A DNA stretch of 64,000 nt from Calditerrivibrio nitroreducens DSM 19672 (GTDB taxonomy: Bacteria > Chrysiogenota > Deferribacteres > Deferribacterales > Calditerrivibrionaceae), in the NCBI RefSeq assembly GCF_000183405.1, contig NC_014758.1, positions 620,001-684,000 on the forward strand. Reading direction: 5' to 3'. Below the pieces are notes generated by a model. It had not been told where the DNA came from. It did no database searches and saw only the letters and a list, made by a program, of their open reading frames with translations. Positions 45,200 through 54,235 of the stretch are shown here, in pieces; positions within the stretch are counted from its first letter, which is position 1; each line of letters starts with the position of its first letter. A program made the position numbers and the translations under genes.

Positions 45200-45950
45200 T
45201 ATTATTTCAAAACAATATAATATTTCCAAAAGACTGGCTAAAAAGTATCTAAAAGAACGTAGGGTATCATACCAGGGAAAAATTGTAAAAGATGACTACA
45301 TAGTTGATCAATTTGATGACAAATTTGTTTTAGAGGTCAGCTGTCCGGATATAGATTTCAATTTAAAAGATTTTTTATTAGATGATCTTGGAGATATTAT
45401 ATTCTTTTATAAGCCACCTTTTATGCATACAGAGCGGCATAAACCAACGGATGAATTATGTTTATCAGACATATTAAATAATGAATTTAAAGACTTCCGT
45501 TTTATAAGCAGGCTTGATTTTGAAACGGATGGTGTTATTGCTGCGATTAAGACGGGCTACCAACCTGTAAAGGTCCATAAGAGATATAGGGCTTGGGTGA
45601 AAGGTATATTAAATGAGATTATCATTTTTGATAAAAAGATAGATGCAAATAAAAGGAAGAAGGTATCAATTATAGATGAAAAAGGGGATAACTTTCTACG
45701 AATCAAGCCGGTTAAGCATTACACTTTTTATACATTGGTGGATGTTGGGATCGATTTTGCCCATAGGCATCAGATCAGGGCGGCTTTATCCTACTTAAAT
45801 TTCCCAATACTCGGAGATAAATTATATGGGGATGGAGATTATGAAAGGCTTCTTTTACAATGTTACTTTACCGAAATAGATGGCATTTCCATTTGTTTAG
45901 ATGATATTCGACCTGAGCTGTCTATTGCATCTTTACAAAATTTTCAGTAA
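45186..45950 (+). CDS. RluA-family pseudouridine synthase
   Basis: 254 aa from a TTG that overlaps the previous gene by 14 bp. An S4-like RNA-binding start (NISKRLAKKYLKERRVSYQG) is followed by the catalytic domain. The catalytic Asp lies in ISRLDFETDGVIAA (~113), where family members read R-L-D-x-x-T-S-G. HRHQIRAALSYLNFPILGDKLYG ends the core. The target RNA is not readable. Last gene of the surE run. Confidence 0.9.
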   Translation: MKVSDIISKQYNISKRLAKKYLKERRVSYQGKIVKDDYIVDQFDDKFVLEVSCPDIDFNLKDFLLDDLGDIIFFYKPPFMHTERHKPTDELCLSDILNNEFKDFRFISRLDFETDGVIAAIKTGYQPVKVHKRYRAWVKGILNEIIIFDKKIDANKRKKVSIIDEKGDNFLRIKPVKHYTFYTLVDVGIDFAHRHQIRAALSYLNFPILGDKLYGDGDYERLLLQCYFTEIDGISICLDDIRPELSIASLQNFQ

Positions 45951-45967
45951 CTTTACAAAATTTATAC

Positions 45968-45996
45968 TTGACAAATGGGATATGTTCAAATATTCT
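45968..45996 (+). promoter_or_regulatory. Promoter-like element in the gap after the pseudouridine synthase
   Basis: TTGACA (45968-45973), 17-bp spacer, TATTCT (45991-45996), facing the terminator at 46032 only ~35 bp further. If active it would make an RNA of about 50 nt. Confidence 0.4.
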
Positions 45997-46031
45997 TACA
46001 ATAACACGAATAATAAACCTCCTTTCAAATT

Positions 46032-46054
46032 GCCCCCGGTTGGGGGCTTTTTTA
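46032..46054 (+). terminator. Strong rho-independent terminator
   Basis: GCCCCC-GGTT-GGGGGC (46032-46037 and 46042-46047) followed by six T. Ends the surE run on the plus strand and sits at the last codon of the convergent response regulator gene. Confidence 0.9.
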
Positions 46055-47434
46055 TTGATTGAATAGGCCATATTTATTGATCTTTTCGTTTAATGTTACA
46101 CGGGATATCCCTAAATTTTCTGCGGTTTTCGATCTGTTACCGTTATGTATTTTTAATGCTTCCTGAATAAGTTTTTTTTCAATATAGCTGATAAATTCGT
46201 TTAATGTGTTGGTTTTGAAATTTTCAAAAATCCATTTTATAAGATTATCGGTAGTAAGATCACAATCACCGGCACTGTTTTTTATGAAATAAATGCTATC
46301 CTCATCAATACAATTATTTTTTGCCAGAATGATTATTTTTCTTATGACATTTTGAAGCTCCCTAACGTTTCCTGGCCAATTGTAATTTTCAAGCATATTT
46401 AGAACGTCACTGGAAATATAAGATATATTTTTGCCTACTTCATTTGAGTATTTTTTTATAAAATAGAAAAGTAGATGTCTGATATCTTCTTTCCTGTTTC
46501 TAAGAGGTGGGATATGAATATTTATGACATTTAATCTGTAAAATAAATCAAGCCTGAATTTCCCTTCTTCCACCAATTCTTTTAAATTTCTGTTTGTGGC
46601 GGCAATAATTCTAACGTCCACCTTTTTAAAACTTGTTGCACCAAGTTTTTCCACAACCCCGTTCTGAATAAATCTTAGTAGTTTTGACTGAAGCTTAAAA
46701 GGTAGTTCTCCGATTTCATCCAGAAAGATTGTTCCTGTGTCAGCAAGCTCAAATTTACCGGGCTTTGATTTGAATGCACCGCTGAAAGCACCTTTTTCAT
46801 ATCCAAATAGTTCACTTTCAAGTAGTTCGAATGGGATGGCGGCGCAGTTTAATACTATATAAGGCTTATCTGATCTGTTGCTGTTTGACTGGATAAGGTT
46901 TGCTATCAATTCCTTGCCTGTTCCACTTTCTCCTGTTATCAGTACTGGCGTGTCTGTCTTGGCTATATTTGCCACCATTTTTAAAATATCTTTTATCTGA
47001 TTTGATGTCCCTATTATAAGTTCATCAACAGGATAATCTGGTATTTTGATATAACCCTGGTCTGAAAAAGGTACATTTTTATCTATATATTTATTGATAA
47101 TAGCTTTAATTTCATCTACTTCTATTGGTTTGAATATGAAATCTTCGGCACCTTTTTTAATTGCATTTATTAAAGTATTGTTGGTGCCGTATGCAGTCAT
47201 CATCACTGTTGGTAAATCTGGATAAAGACTTTTAACCTTTTCCAGCACTTCCAATCCATCTTCATCACCTAATTTATAGTCAAGAAGTAAAAAAGAGATA
47301 TCCTCTTTTGACAGGATTTCGAAAGCTTCCTTTGAATTGTTTCCTATGAAAACACCATAATCCTGCGAAAGTACACGTTTCAAACTGTATGTGAGGGCTT
47401 TGTCATCATCAATTATCAATATTTTTGTCTTCAT
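46052..47434 (-). CDS. Sigma-54-dependent NtrC-family response regulator
   Basis: 460 aa. Receiver (1-120): IDDDKALTYSL, phospho-acceptor Asp at ~52 (LLLDYKLGDEDG) and MTAYGTNN. AAA+ domain (~140-375): Walker A TGESGTGKELIA, Walker B TIFLDEIGELPF. The sigma-54-contact loop reads GAFSGA rather than the usual GAFTGA. C-terminal Fis-type HTH: SKTAENLGISRVTLNEKI. It is the last of three genes (binding protein, kinase, regulator) that face the cytochrome/TtrBA operon, its likely target. It overlaps the kinase gene by 26 bp. Confidence 0.95.
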   Translation of the reverse strand: MKTKILIIDDDKALTYSLKRVLSQDYGVFIGNNSKEAFEILSKEDISFLLLDYKLGDEDGLEVLEKVKSLYPDLPTVMMTAYGTNNTLINAIKKGAEDFIFKPIEVDEIKAIINKYIDKNVPFSDQGYIKIPDYPVDELIIGTSNQIKDILKMVANIAKTDTPVLITGESGTGKELIANLIQSNSNRSDKPYIVLNCAAIPFELLESELFGYEKGAFSGAFKSKPGKFELADTGTIFLDEIGELPFKLQSKLLRFIQNGVVEKLGATSFKKVDVRIIAATNRNLKELVEEGKFRLDLFYRLNVINIHIPPLRNRKEDIRHLLFYFIKKYSNEVGKNISYISSDVLNMLENYNWPGNVRELQNVIRKIIILAKNNCIDEDSIYFIKNSAGDCDLTTDNLIKWIFENFKTNTLNEFISYIEKKLIQEALKIHNGNRSKTAENLGISRVTLNEKINKYGLFNQ

Positions 47435-48776
47435 CTTTGATTTCTATCACAAATTTTGCTCCATTTCCATAGCTTTTATCAACAAATATTCTTCCATCTA
47501 ACAGTGCAACAAGATTTTCCACATAGGCTAAACCAAGACCTGTACCAGATTTTCTAGTAGTGAAAAATGGGATAAATATCTTATCTTTTATATCATCCGG
47601 TATTCCATATCCGTTGTCAGTGAGTTCAAATACAACTTTGTTATCTCTTTTAAAGACATTGATGGATATGGTATCGGAGCCTGCATTAATAGAGTTGGAA
47701 ATTAAATTTTCAAAAATCATTAACAATTTTTCGTAGTTTGATCTAAAGCTGATTTCTGTATTATTGAAATTAAAATTTACTCCTTTTAAACTCGAAAAAT
47801 TATTGAGAATTTTGTTAAATAGTTCAGATACTTTAACTTCTTCAAAAGCTATTTTGGTATCTTTTGATAGTAGCATGAATTCGTTTATGAGTTTAAGCAT
47901 TCTATTTAATTCAGAGTTTATCACTTCCAGATCTTTTTTTGCATCATCTGTGTTAATCTCATTTTTCAAAGGGGTTAACAGTAGTTTTATGGTCATTATT
48001 GGATTCTTTAGATGGTGAGCAAGGCCCGCTGCCATCATACCTATTGAAAATATTTTATCTTTTATTATGATCTCTTTTTCCTGCTCTATATTTTTTTGGA
48101 TCTGTTTTAAAAGATTTTTGGACAATTGTATGATGGTTTCTTTAAGTTTTATGATCTCATTTGGATCATTGTGATGAATAATTACATTTTCAGGAATGCT
48201 GGAAATATCTGAAACAGATTCAAGTTTGTTTGTCAGATCTGTCAGAGGTTTCAATAGATAGTCTATGAATTTGTAGAGAAATACGCTTACAACCACGAAG
48301 GCTAGAATATGCATTAAAATAATCAGGTAAAGTGATCGTATTAACTTATCCGTAAAATATTTTTTGTTTATTTCAAAAATGATTGTTCCTGTTTTAGTAT
48401 TATTTATTGTTATGTTGTAGCTCATAGATAGGATATCTGTTTTCTGCTCTGGAATTTTTTTGTTCACTTTCGCATCTGTGATATATTCGCCATTTTTATC
48501 CAGTATAAATATATTTGAGAAGATTTCAGTATTTAATATAATACCGTTTATGATTGAAAAGATTGAATAAATGTCGTCATATATTATAGCTTCTGCAATC
48601 TGTCTTTCAACTGTTTTATAATTTATGTAGGTAATATTTTTCATCTGATCAAACAAGATCTTTTTGTTTAGGTTGTAAGCAATGAAAATCCCTGTTATAA
48701 AAATCAGTAATATAAAGATATTTATGGAGAAAAAAATTCTCTTTTTAAAAGATTTTGTTATTGGTATTCTTAACAT
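47409..48776 (-). CDS. Sensor histidine kinase
   Basis: 455 aa from the ATG at 48776; an upstream TTG would extend it four residues. First membrane helix ~14-32 (IFFSINIFILLIFITGIFIAY), periplasmic sensor region to ~145, second helix ~148-168, HAMP-like linker, then the H-box GLAHHLKNPIMTIKLLL (~257) and the HATPase with NSINAG, DNGYGIPDD, FFTTRKSGTGLGLA. It overlaps the PhnD-like gene by 32 bp. In TtrS of enterics a PhnD-like sensor is fused to the kinase; here the two parts are separate genes. Confidence 0.93.
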   Translation of the reverse strand: MLRIPITKSFKKRIFFSINIFILLIFITGIFIAYNLNKKILFDQMKNITYINYKTVERQIAEAIIYDDIYSIFSIINGIILNTEIFSNIFILDKNGEYITDAKVNKKIPEQKTDILSMSYNITINNTKTGTIIFEINKKYFTDKLIRSLYLIILMHILAFVVVSVFLYKFIDYLLKPLTDLTNKLESVSDISSIPENVIIHHNDPNEIIKLKETIIQLSKNLLKQIQKNIEQEKEIIIKDKIFSIGMMAAGLAHHLKNPIMTIKLLLTPLKNEINTDDAKKDLEVINSELNRMLKLINEFMLLSKDTKIAFEEVKVSELFNKILNNFSSLKGVNFNFNNTEISFRSNYEKLLMIFENLISNSINAGSDTISINVFKRDNKVVFELTDNGYGIPDDIKDKIFIPFFTTRKSGTGLGLAYVENLVALLDGRIFVDKSYGNGAKFVIEIKDEDKNIDN

Positions 48777-49605
48777 TTTTATCAACAAACGATTTTATGT
48801 TTTTTATAATGTCGTACTCTTTTTTTGGTACAATTACAAATTTTTCTATACCTAAGTTTTTTAAAATGGCTTTTCCTTCAGGGTCATTGTGCATGTTTAG
48901 GAAAATCTGTTTTAGTTTATCTTTTAATGAAAAGTTTGTTATCACAACAGGGGGATTGGGAAATTCCATTGAACTATGAATAATATTAATGTTTTCAACA
49001 TATTTGGGAGATATTTTAGATAAGTATTCAAATATCATATTATCTACAGCGGCTGCATCCACAACCCCATTATTTACAAGAAATATAGATTTGTCATGAC
49101 TATTTGTGTAATATACTTTTTTGAAGTATCGTCGGTCGGTTATCCCATTTTGTAATAATAAGTAAACTGGATATATATATCCAGTATTCGAAAGGGGATC
49201 TGTAAATGCGAAAATCTTGTTTTTGAGGTCAGATATGGTATGAATATTACTTGTTTTATTTACTATGATTAATGATTTGTAGTAGGTTTTACCATTTACC
49301 TGTGGAACCGCAAGTATATCTATTGCGTTATCAATAGATACGTAAGCTCCGGTACATATAAAAGATAAATCAACCTGTTTATTTGTTATTAGTTCATTCA
49401 TGTCTTTGTAGTTTTTTCTATAAATAATTTCAGATTTGGTGCCAGTTTTTTTTGTGATATATTCAGCAAGCCCATCATACATTTTGATATTTGTTTCAGC
49501 AGAAACAATGGATGAAACACCTATTTTTATTGTATGGAAAGTTTCAGCCAACAGAGTGGTAAACAGCATCAGTACAAATATTGAGGTGCTAATTATTTTT
49601 ACCAT
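48745..49605 (-). CDS. PhnD/TtrS-type periplasmic binding protein
   Basis: 286 aa. Signal peptide IISTSIFVLMLFTTLLA. The mature part fits the phosphate/phosphonate-binding PhnD-like fold: IKIGVSSIVSAETNIKMYDGLAEYITKKTG, QVDLSFICTGAYV, FAFTDPLSNTGYIYPVYLL and VDAAAVDNMIFEYL. No ABC permease or ATPase follows. Instead a kinase does, so it is a sensor for the kinase, most likely binding the oxyanion respired by the divergent operon. Promoter -10 ends 6 nt before ATG with no ribosome site. Confidence 0.9.
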   Translation of the reverse strand: MVKIISTSIFVLMLFTTLLAETFHTIKIGVSSIVSAETNIKMYDGLAEYITKKTGTKSEIIYRKNYKDMNELITNKQVDLSFICTGAYVSIDNAIDILAVPQVNGKTYYKSLIIVNKTSNIHTISDLKNKIFAFTDPLSNTGYIYPVYLLLQNGITDRRYFKKVYYTNSHDKSIFLVNNGVVDAAAVDNMIFEYLSKISPKYVENINIIHSSMEFPNPPVVITNFSLKDKLKQIFLNMHNDPEGKAILKNLGIEKFVIVPKKEYDIIKNIKSFVDKNVKNTNNKIF

Positions 49606-49611
49606 AGATAT

Positions 49612-49640
49612 ATTTTATAAAAGAATTTTTATAAGGTCAA
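49612..49640 (-). promoter_or_regulatory. Sigma-70 promoter of the PhnD-kinase-regulator operon, leaderless geometry
   Basis: Minus strand TTGACC (49635-49640), 17-bp spacer, TAAAAT (49612-49617), then ATATCT and ATG, so +1 falls on the start codon. Confidence 0.65.
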
Positions 49641-49650
49641 TAGGAATGTT

Positions 49651-49667
49651 TGTAAATTTACTTTACA
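49651..49667. promoter_or_regulatory. Enhancer-like inverted repeat 1
   Basis: TGTAAA-N5-TTTACA, perfect 6-bp arms, centre 49659. It is ~119 bp upstream of the predicted sigma-54 start and 11 bp upstream of the -35 of the divergent sensor operon. Confidence 0.6.
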
Positions 49668-49672
49668 TCGGT

Positions 49673-49689
49673 TGTTAATTAAGTTTACA
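49673..49689. promoter_or_regulatory. Enhancer-like inverted repeat 2
   Basis: TGTTAA-N5-TTTACA, one mismatch, centre 49681, exactly 22 bp (two helical turns) from repeat 1 and ~97 bp upstream of the predicted sigma-54 start. Tandem phased sites are what an NtrC-type dimer pair would use. Confidence 0.6.
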
Positions 49690-49751
49690 GAAAAATGCAA
49701 GCTGATTTTGATAAATCCTATGGTTTGGGAGAGATTCATTTAGCAATTAGA

Positions 49752-49767
49752 TGGCATAGTTTTTGAT
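49752..49767 (+). promoter_or_regulatory. Sigma-54 (-24/-12) promoter of the cytochrome/TtrBA operon
   Basis: TGGCATA-GTTT-TTGA-T: the TGGCA block (-24) and TTG block (-12) are at exact sigma-54 spacing, with GA for GC at -12. Predicted start near 49778, leader with AAAGGAGG before ATG at 49801. No good sigma-70 promoter is seen in this orientation. Confidence 0.65.
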
Positions 49768-49800
49768 TGTGATATATTGACAAAAATAAAGGAGGATTAG

Positions 49801-50115
49801 ATGCGAAGTAAGTTATTGTTTAGTGGGCTGATTTTGCTATTAGCATTTGGTTTTGCAATTGCAAAGATTGGAGGTGGAGATATTACCTTTAACTCTCCAG
49901 CTGGCAAAGTAGTTTTTAGTCATGAAAATCATGTAAAAGGGGTAGGGCTCAAATGTACCGACTGCCATGACAAACTTTTTTTGAATACCAAGAAACACAA
50001 AAGTGTGACAATGGCGCAGATGGCAAAAGGGAAATCATGCGGTGCATGCCATAACGGAAAAGTAGCTTTCAGCGTTAAGGATAAAGATAACTGTAATACA
50101 TGCCATCAAAAATAA
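49801..50115 (+). CDS. Triheme c7-type cytochrome
   Basis: 104 aa. Signal peptide KLLFSGLILLLAFGFAIA (cut near 21). Three haem-c motifs: CTDCH (52-56), CGACH (80-84), CNTCH (98-102). Additional His residues in FSHENH (41, 44), KKH (66) and elsewhere could be distal ligands. Periplasmic electron carrier. As first gene of the operon with TtrB- and TtrA-like subunits, and with no TtrC membrane anchor present, it probably delivers electrons to the Fe-S subunit. Confidence 0.93.
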   Translation: MRSKLLFSGLILLLAFGFAIAKIGGGDITFNSPAGKVVFSHENHVKGVGLKCTDCHDKLFLNTKKHKSVTMAQMAKGKSCGACHNGKVAFSVKDKDNCNTCHQK

Positions 50116-50134
50116 TAAAACTTAGGAGGCCAAT

Positions 50135-50788
50135 GTGAATGATAAAAAAGTGACTTTGAAGAGAAGGGGTTTTTTGAAAGCTGCCGGCGCTACAGTTGCT
50201 ACTGTGGCATTGATGTCAAAGACCTCAGAAGCGTCAAATGAAAAAAATAAAAAATTTGGTTTCTATATTGATGTGGATAAGTGTTATGGTTGTATGAGTT
50301 GTGTTGTTGCCTGTGCAGAAGAGAATCATGTACCATTAAACTCCTTTAGAACAAAGGTAAGAAGACAGGTTGAAGATAAAGGTAAGGTTATATTTGTTCC
50401 AATACAGTGCAATCATTGTGAAAATCCTCCATGTGTAAAACCATGTCCAGTAAATGCCACATATAAAGGGCCTGATGGACTGGTAGTTATTGATGATAAT
50501 GTTTGTATTGGCTGTGGTAAATGTGTTAAGGCATGCCCATACAATGCAAGGTTTCTGGATCCTATAAGAGGTATAGCCAATAAATGCTCCTTCTGTGATC
50601 ATAGAATTTATTCTGGAAAGCTGCCTGCATGCGTGGAAGCTTGTCCAACCACAGCAAAAATATTTGGTGATCTGAATGCAGATGGTGAGGTTTCTAAGAG
50701 TATAAAAGCAATTAAAACTTCTGTAAGGAATCCAGAATTTAAAACTAAACCTAAAATATTCTTTAAAAGTTTACCAAAAAAAATCTAA
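50135..50788 (+). CDS. ttrB: Four-cluster Fe-S subunit (TtrB/PhsB/DmsB type)
   Basis: 217 aa, GTG start 5 nt after AGGAGG. Twin-arginine signal RRGFLKAAGATVATVAL (10-26) is unusual for this subunit class in general but normal for TtrB. Sixteen Cys make four [4Fe-4S] sites: DKCYGCMSCVVAC, QCNHCENPPCVKPCP, VCIGCGKCVKACP, and NKCSFCD with CVEACP. It passes electrons to the molybdenum subunit encoded next. The assignment to the tetrathionate group rests on the pairing with the TtrA-like gene. Confidence 0.88.
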   Translation: MNDKKVTLKRRGFLKAAGATVATVALMSKTSEASNEKNKKFGFYIDVDKCYGCMSCVVACAEENHVPLNSFRTKVRRQVEDKGKVIFVPIQCNHCENPPCVKPCPVNATYKGPDGLVVIDDNVCIGCGKCVKACPYNARFLDPIRGIANKCSFCDHRIYSGKLPACVEACPTTAKIFGDLNADGEVSKSIKAIKTSVRNPEFKTKPKIFFKSLPKKI

Positions 50789-50806
50789 TTATGGAGGATA
50801 GATGTT

Positions 50807-53800
50807 ATGAATAAAGATAGAAGAGATTTTATAAAGCAACTTCTTGTTGGGGGTGCAGTGGGTGCTGGTGTTCTTTCTGGTTTGCCTGCTGTGGCAAAAG
50901 AAGGTGAAAATAAAGCCAAAAGACCACAGGATAATACAGAATATAAGTATACTTATTCATCATGTCTTGGTTGTAATGTGAGATGTGGCATTAGAGTAAG
51001 AATCAAGAATGTTGGTGGTAAGGAGATAGTTGATAGGATAGAAGGTAATCCATATCATCCATACAATCGTGCAGCTGAAGTGAACAAGCAGGGGCACAAG
51101 TATGACCCGATACCATATAATACCCCTGTGAAAGAAGCAAATGAGAAGTGGGTGGGATCTCTTTGTCCAAGAGGGCAGGATGGAATTCATTACACATATT
51201 ATCCATATAGAGTTTTAAAACCACTTAAAAGGGCTGGTAAGAGAGGAGAAGGTAAATGGGAAACAATTTCGTGGGAACAGTTGATAAATGAGATATCATT
51301 TGGTGGTACAATTTCAGCTACAGGTGAAAAGCTTCCAGGTCTTGCTGATAGTTTTGCTCTTGGTAAACTTAAGAAAGCAGGTGTTGACAACCCACAGAAA
51401 TTGTTAGACGATATGAAGAAAGATACTGAAGCAATCATAAAGCTTGCTGAAGATAAAAAAACCTCGGCACTTGATGTTTCAAATGCCATATCCTCTTTTA
51501 AAGCAAAATATGAAGCAGTTCTTTCGGCAAAAGGATTAAAATTAAGTGATATTTTAATAGATCCGGATAGGCCAGATTTGGGAACTATTTCAAACCAAGT
51601 TATATACTTTAGAGGTAGAGGACAGGGACATACAGACTACTTTTCAACTAATTTTGCTAATTCTTTTGGTACTGTAAACTGGCTAAGGCATACTTCAGCA
51701 TGTCAGAATTCATATTATACAGCCAACAAAGCAGTATTTGGTCAGACTGACCTTCAGGTTGATATTTACAGTGCTAAAACGATCATTATGGCTGGGGCAC
51801 AAATGGGAAGACTTCATCCGGGTGCTACAGGTCAGGGGCTGATTATTCAAAGAGCTGCTAATAATGAGGTGAAAATCTATTATGTTAACCCTACAGCCCC
51901 AAGGACTGAAGCAAATGCCAATATCATTTGGGTGCCAATAAAACCTGGTACAGATGCTGCTCTTGCCCTTGCACTTATCAGGTGGGTTTTTGAGAATAAA
52001 AAGTACAATGAAGAATATCTAAAAGTGCCTAATAAGCTTGCTTTTAAAGCTTTTAATTATGTAACACCATCTAATGCAACGTGGTTAGTTATTACCTCTG
52101 GTAGTAAAAAAGGTCAGTTCCTTAGAGCAAAAGACCTTGGTGTATCTAATGACGACAAAGTTCTGGTGAGATACCAGAATGAATTCAAACCTTTTGATGC
52201 AATAAATGAAGGTGAGCTTTTCTATTCTGGAAATGTTAAGCTTGCTGATGGTAGTGAAGTTGAAGTTAAAACATCTCTTCAGATTCTCAAAGAAGAGGCT
52301 ATGTCAAAAACGATTAAAGAATGGGGTGAAATTTGTGGCATAGATGAAAAAACTATTGTTCAGATGGCTAAAGATTTTGCTGACGCCGCTCCTCAGGCTG
52401 GAACATACCTGCACAGAGGGGCCGCAATGCACTCCACAGGGGAATACAATGTAATGAGCTATAGGATGTTGGATATTCTTGTAGGTAATTTCCATAAAAA
52501 GGGTGGTTTACTTAGCAGGGCAGGTCACACAGACTATAGCCATTATGTATACGAAGTTGCAAAATTTAAAGGCCAACCACCAAAATGGGGGCCCCAAATA
52601 GATAGAACGAAGTTTAAATATGAAAAGACCCTCGAATATCTTATGAAGGTTAAAGAGGGGAAGAATCCTTACGGGACGACGAGACCATGGTATCCTTTGT
52701 CTGCTGAGGAGAGCTATACTGAGGCTTTTGCAGGTATGTTTTACAAATATCCATATCAGGTAAAAGCAATGATTCTTCACTTTGCTAACCCTGTATTGTC
52801 TGCGAATCATGGGGTAAAATTTATTGAGACTCTTTCTGACCCGGATAAATTACCTCTCTTTGTGGGTATTACCACAACGATAAATGAAACGTATATGTAT
52901 GCTGACTATATTGTGCCGGATACTACATACTTAGAAACAGGTACTTCCGGGATTCAATATTTTTATGCCACCAGTGGTGGTTCCACAATAGCGGAAGCCT
53001 GGAGGGTGCCAGTTATAGAGCCACAAACAGAAAGGATAGGTACATCGCCAAACGGTCATCCAAGGCATGCAAGTTTTTATGAATTCTTTATAGATCTCGG
53101 TAAGACTCTGGGCTTAGCAGGATTTGGAAAGGGAGTTGTTGAAGGACAGAAGACTAATGCTGGGAAAGTGTATGATATAGAGTCAGTATATGATTTTATT
53201 ATGAAGGTTTATGCTAATGGAGCTATGGATGCAGTGAAAATGGGGATAATCCCAAAAGATGTTCCACAGGAAGAGATTGAATTTGTGGAGAAGAACTACT
53301 ATATAGCTAAATTTAAAGATGTTATAAGCCCAGAAGAGTGGAAATATGTTTGTTATGCCGTTGCAAGGGGTGGTGTATTCACAAGCTATCATACTTCATT
53401 TGATGAAAAAGGTATGTCAAAAAGAAAAGTACCAGGCAGAGATTTCCATACTATCTGGAATGAAGATATTGCAAAAACAGCTAATACAGTAACAGGTGTC
53501 AAATACTGGGGTACTGCAAGGTATTATGAACCATCAGCTTCAGCATTTGTAAATGGTGTTAAAGAAGAAAAAGCTTTTGGTACTCCATTTAAAAAACTTT
53601 ATGGGGATTATCCATTCGTCCTTACATTTGCCTCTGGACCGCTATCTACCAAACATAGGGCAGTTATGTATTATTATATCAGACAGATAAACCCTGACAA
53701 CTTTGCCATCCTCAATCCAGAAGATGCAAAAAAACTCGGGGTGAAAACTGGTGATATAATAGCTGTGGAAACACCTTCAGGTGAAATCGAAGCTCCTGTA

Positions 53801-54235
53801 TTGGTTGAGCCAAGTGTTATTAAAGGTAGCATTGTAGTTCCATATGGCTTTGGAAGATGGAGCGACACTGTTATATCCAAGCCTAAATATCTAACCGGAT
53901 TGAAAGATAAAAAGATAAAACAGCTTTTGGATAGCCTTCCAGAGAAAGTATCTATAGATGAATCTGCCATCAATCCAATAAGAAATATGGATCAGGATTG
54001 GAAAGAGCTTCTTTTTACCAATAAACCAAAAGCGTTTTATGATAGTGGCTTAGGTATTGAAAAATGGGCATTTAATGGTATTACTCCTAACCCAGTAGAA
54101 ATGTTGGATCCGTCATTAAATGATTGGCCACTTATAAGCTGTTTGGGAGCTGCTCAAGCTTATTACTACACACCTGCTAAAGTTAAGCCTACTGGTAAAA
54201 AATATAAGTTTGAGGTTGAACAACTTATATGGTAA
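50807..54235 (+). CDS. ttrA: Molybdopterin oxidoreductase, tetrathionate reductase TtrA-like
   Basis: 1142 aa, Tat signal DRRDFIKQLLVGG (4-16). [4Fe-4S] ligands C53, C56, C60 and C120 (SSCLGCNVRCGIRVRI; GSLCPRG). The start of the domain (RIEGNPYHPYN) matches TtrA. The likely Mo-ligand region is HTSACQNSYYTANKAVFG (Cys in the ligand position), followed by the two MGD-binding halves (AGAQMGRLHPGA; GAAMHSTGEYNVMSYRMLDILVGNFHKKGG). The C-terminal domain has LSTKHRAVMYYYIRQ and SGEIEAPV. Exported to the periplasm. It could act on tetrathionate, thiosulfate or another oxyanion; substrate is inferred from family and the TtrS-like sensor nearby. Confidence 0.88.
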   Translation: MNKDRRDFIKQLLVGGAVGAGVLSGLPAVAKEGENKAKRPQDNTEYKYTYSSCLGCNVRCGIRVRIKNVGGKEIVDRIEGNPYHPYNRAAEVNKQGHKYDPIPYNTPVKEANEKWVGSLCPRGQDGIHYTYYPYRVLKPLKRAGKRGEGKWETISWEQLINEISFGGTISATGEKLPGLADSFALGKLKKAGVDNPQKLLDDMKKDTEAIIKLAEDKKTSALDVSNAISSFKAKYEAVLSAKGLKLSDILIDPDRPDLGTISNQVIYFRGRGQGHTDYFSTNFANSFGTVNWLRHTSACQNSYYTANKAVFGQTDLQVDIYSAKTIIMAGAQMGRLHPGATGQGLIIQRAANNEVKIYYVNPTAPRTEANANIIWVPIKPGTDAALALALIRWVFENKKYNEEYLKVPNKLAFKAFNYVTPSNATWLVITSGSKKGQFLRAKDLGVSNDDKVLVRYQNEFKPFDAINEGELFYSGNVKLADGSEVEVKTSLQILKEEAMSKTIKEWGEICGIDEKTIVQMAKDFADAAPQAGTYLHRGAAMHSTGEYNVMSYRMLDILVGNFHKKGGLLSRAGHTDYSHYVYEVAKFKGQPPKWGPQIDRTKFKYEKTLEYLMKVKEGKNPYGTTRPWYPLSAEESYTEAFAGMFYKYPYQVKAMILHFANPVLSANHGVKFIETLSDPDKLPLFVGITTTINETYMYADYIVPDTTYLETGTSGIQYFYATSGGSTIAEAWRVPVIEPQTERIGTSPNGHPRHASFYEFFIDLGKTLGLAGFGKGVVEGQKTNAGKVYDIESVYDFIMKVYANGAMDAVKMGIIPKDVPQEEIEFVEKNYYIAKFKDVISPEEWKYVCYAVARGGVFTSYHTSFDEKGMSKRKVPGRDFHTIWNEDIAKTANTVTGVKYWGTARYYEPSASAFVNGVKEEKAFGTPFKKLYGDYPFVLTFASGPLSTKHRAVMYYYIRQINPDNFAILNPEDAKKLGVKTGDIIAVETPSGEIEAPVLVEPSVIKGSIVVPYGFGRWSDTVISKPKYLTGLKDKKIKQLLDSLPEKVSIDESAINPIRNMDQDWKELLFTNKPKAFYDSGLGIEKWAFNGITPNPVEMLDPSLNDWPLISCLGAAQAYYYTPAKVKPTGKKYKFEVEQLIW

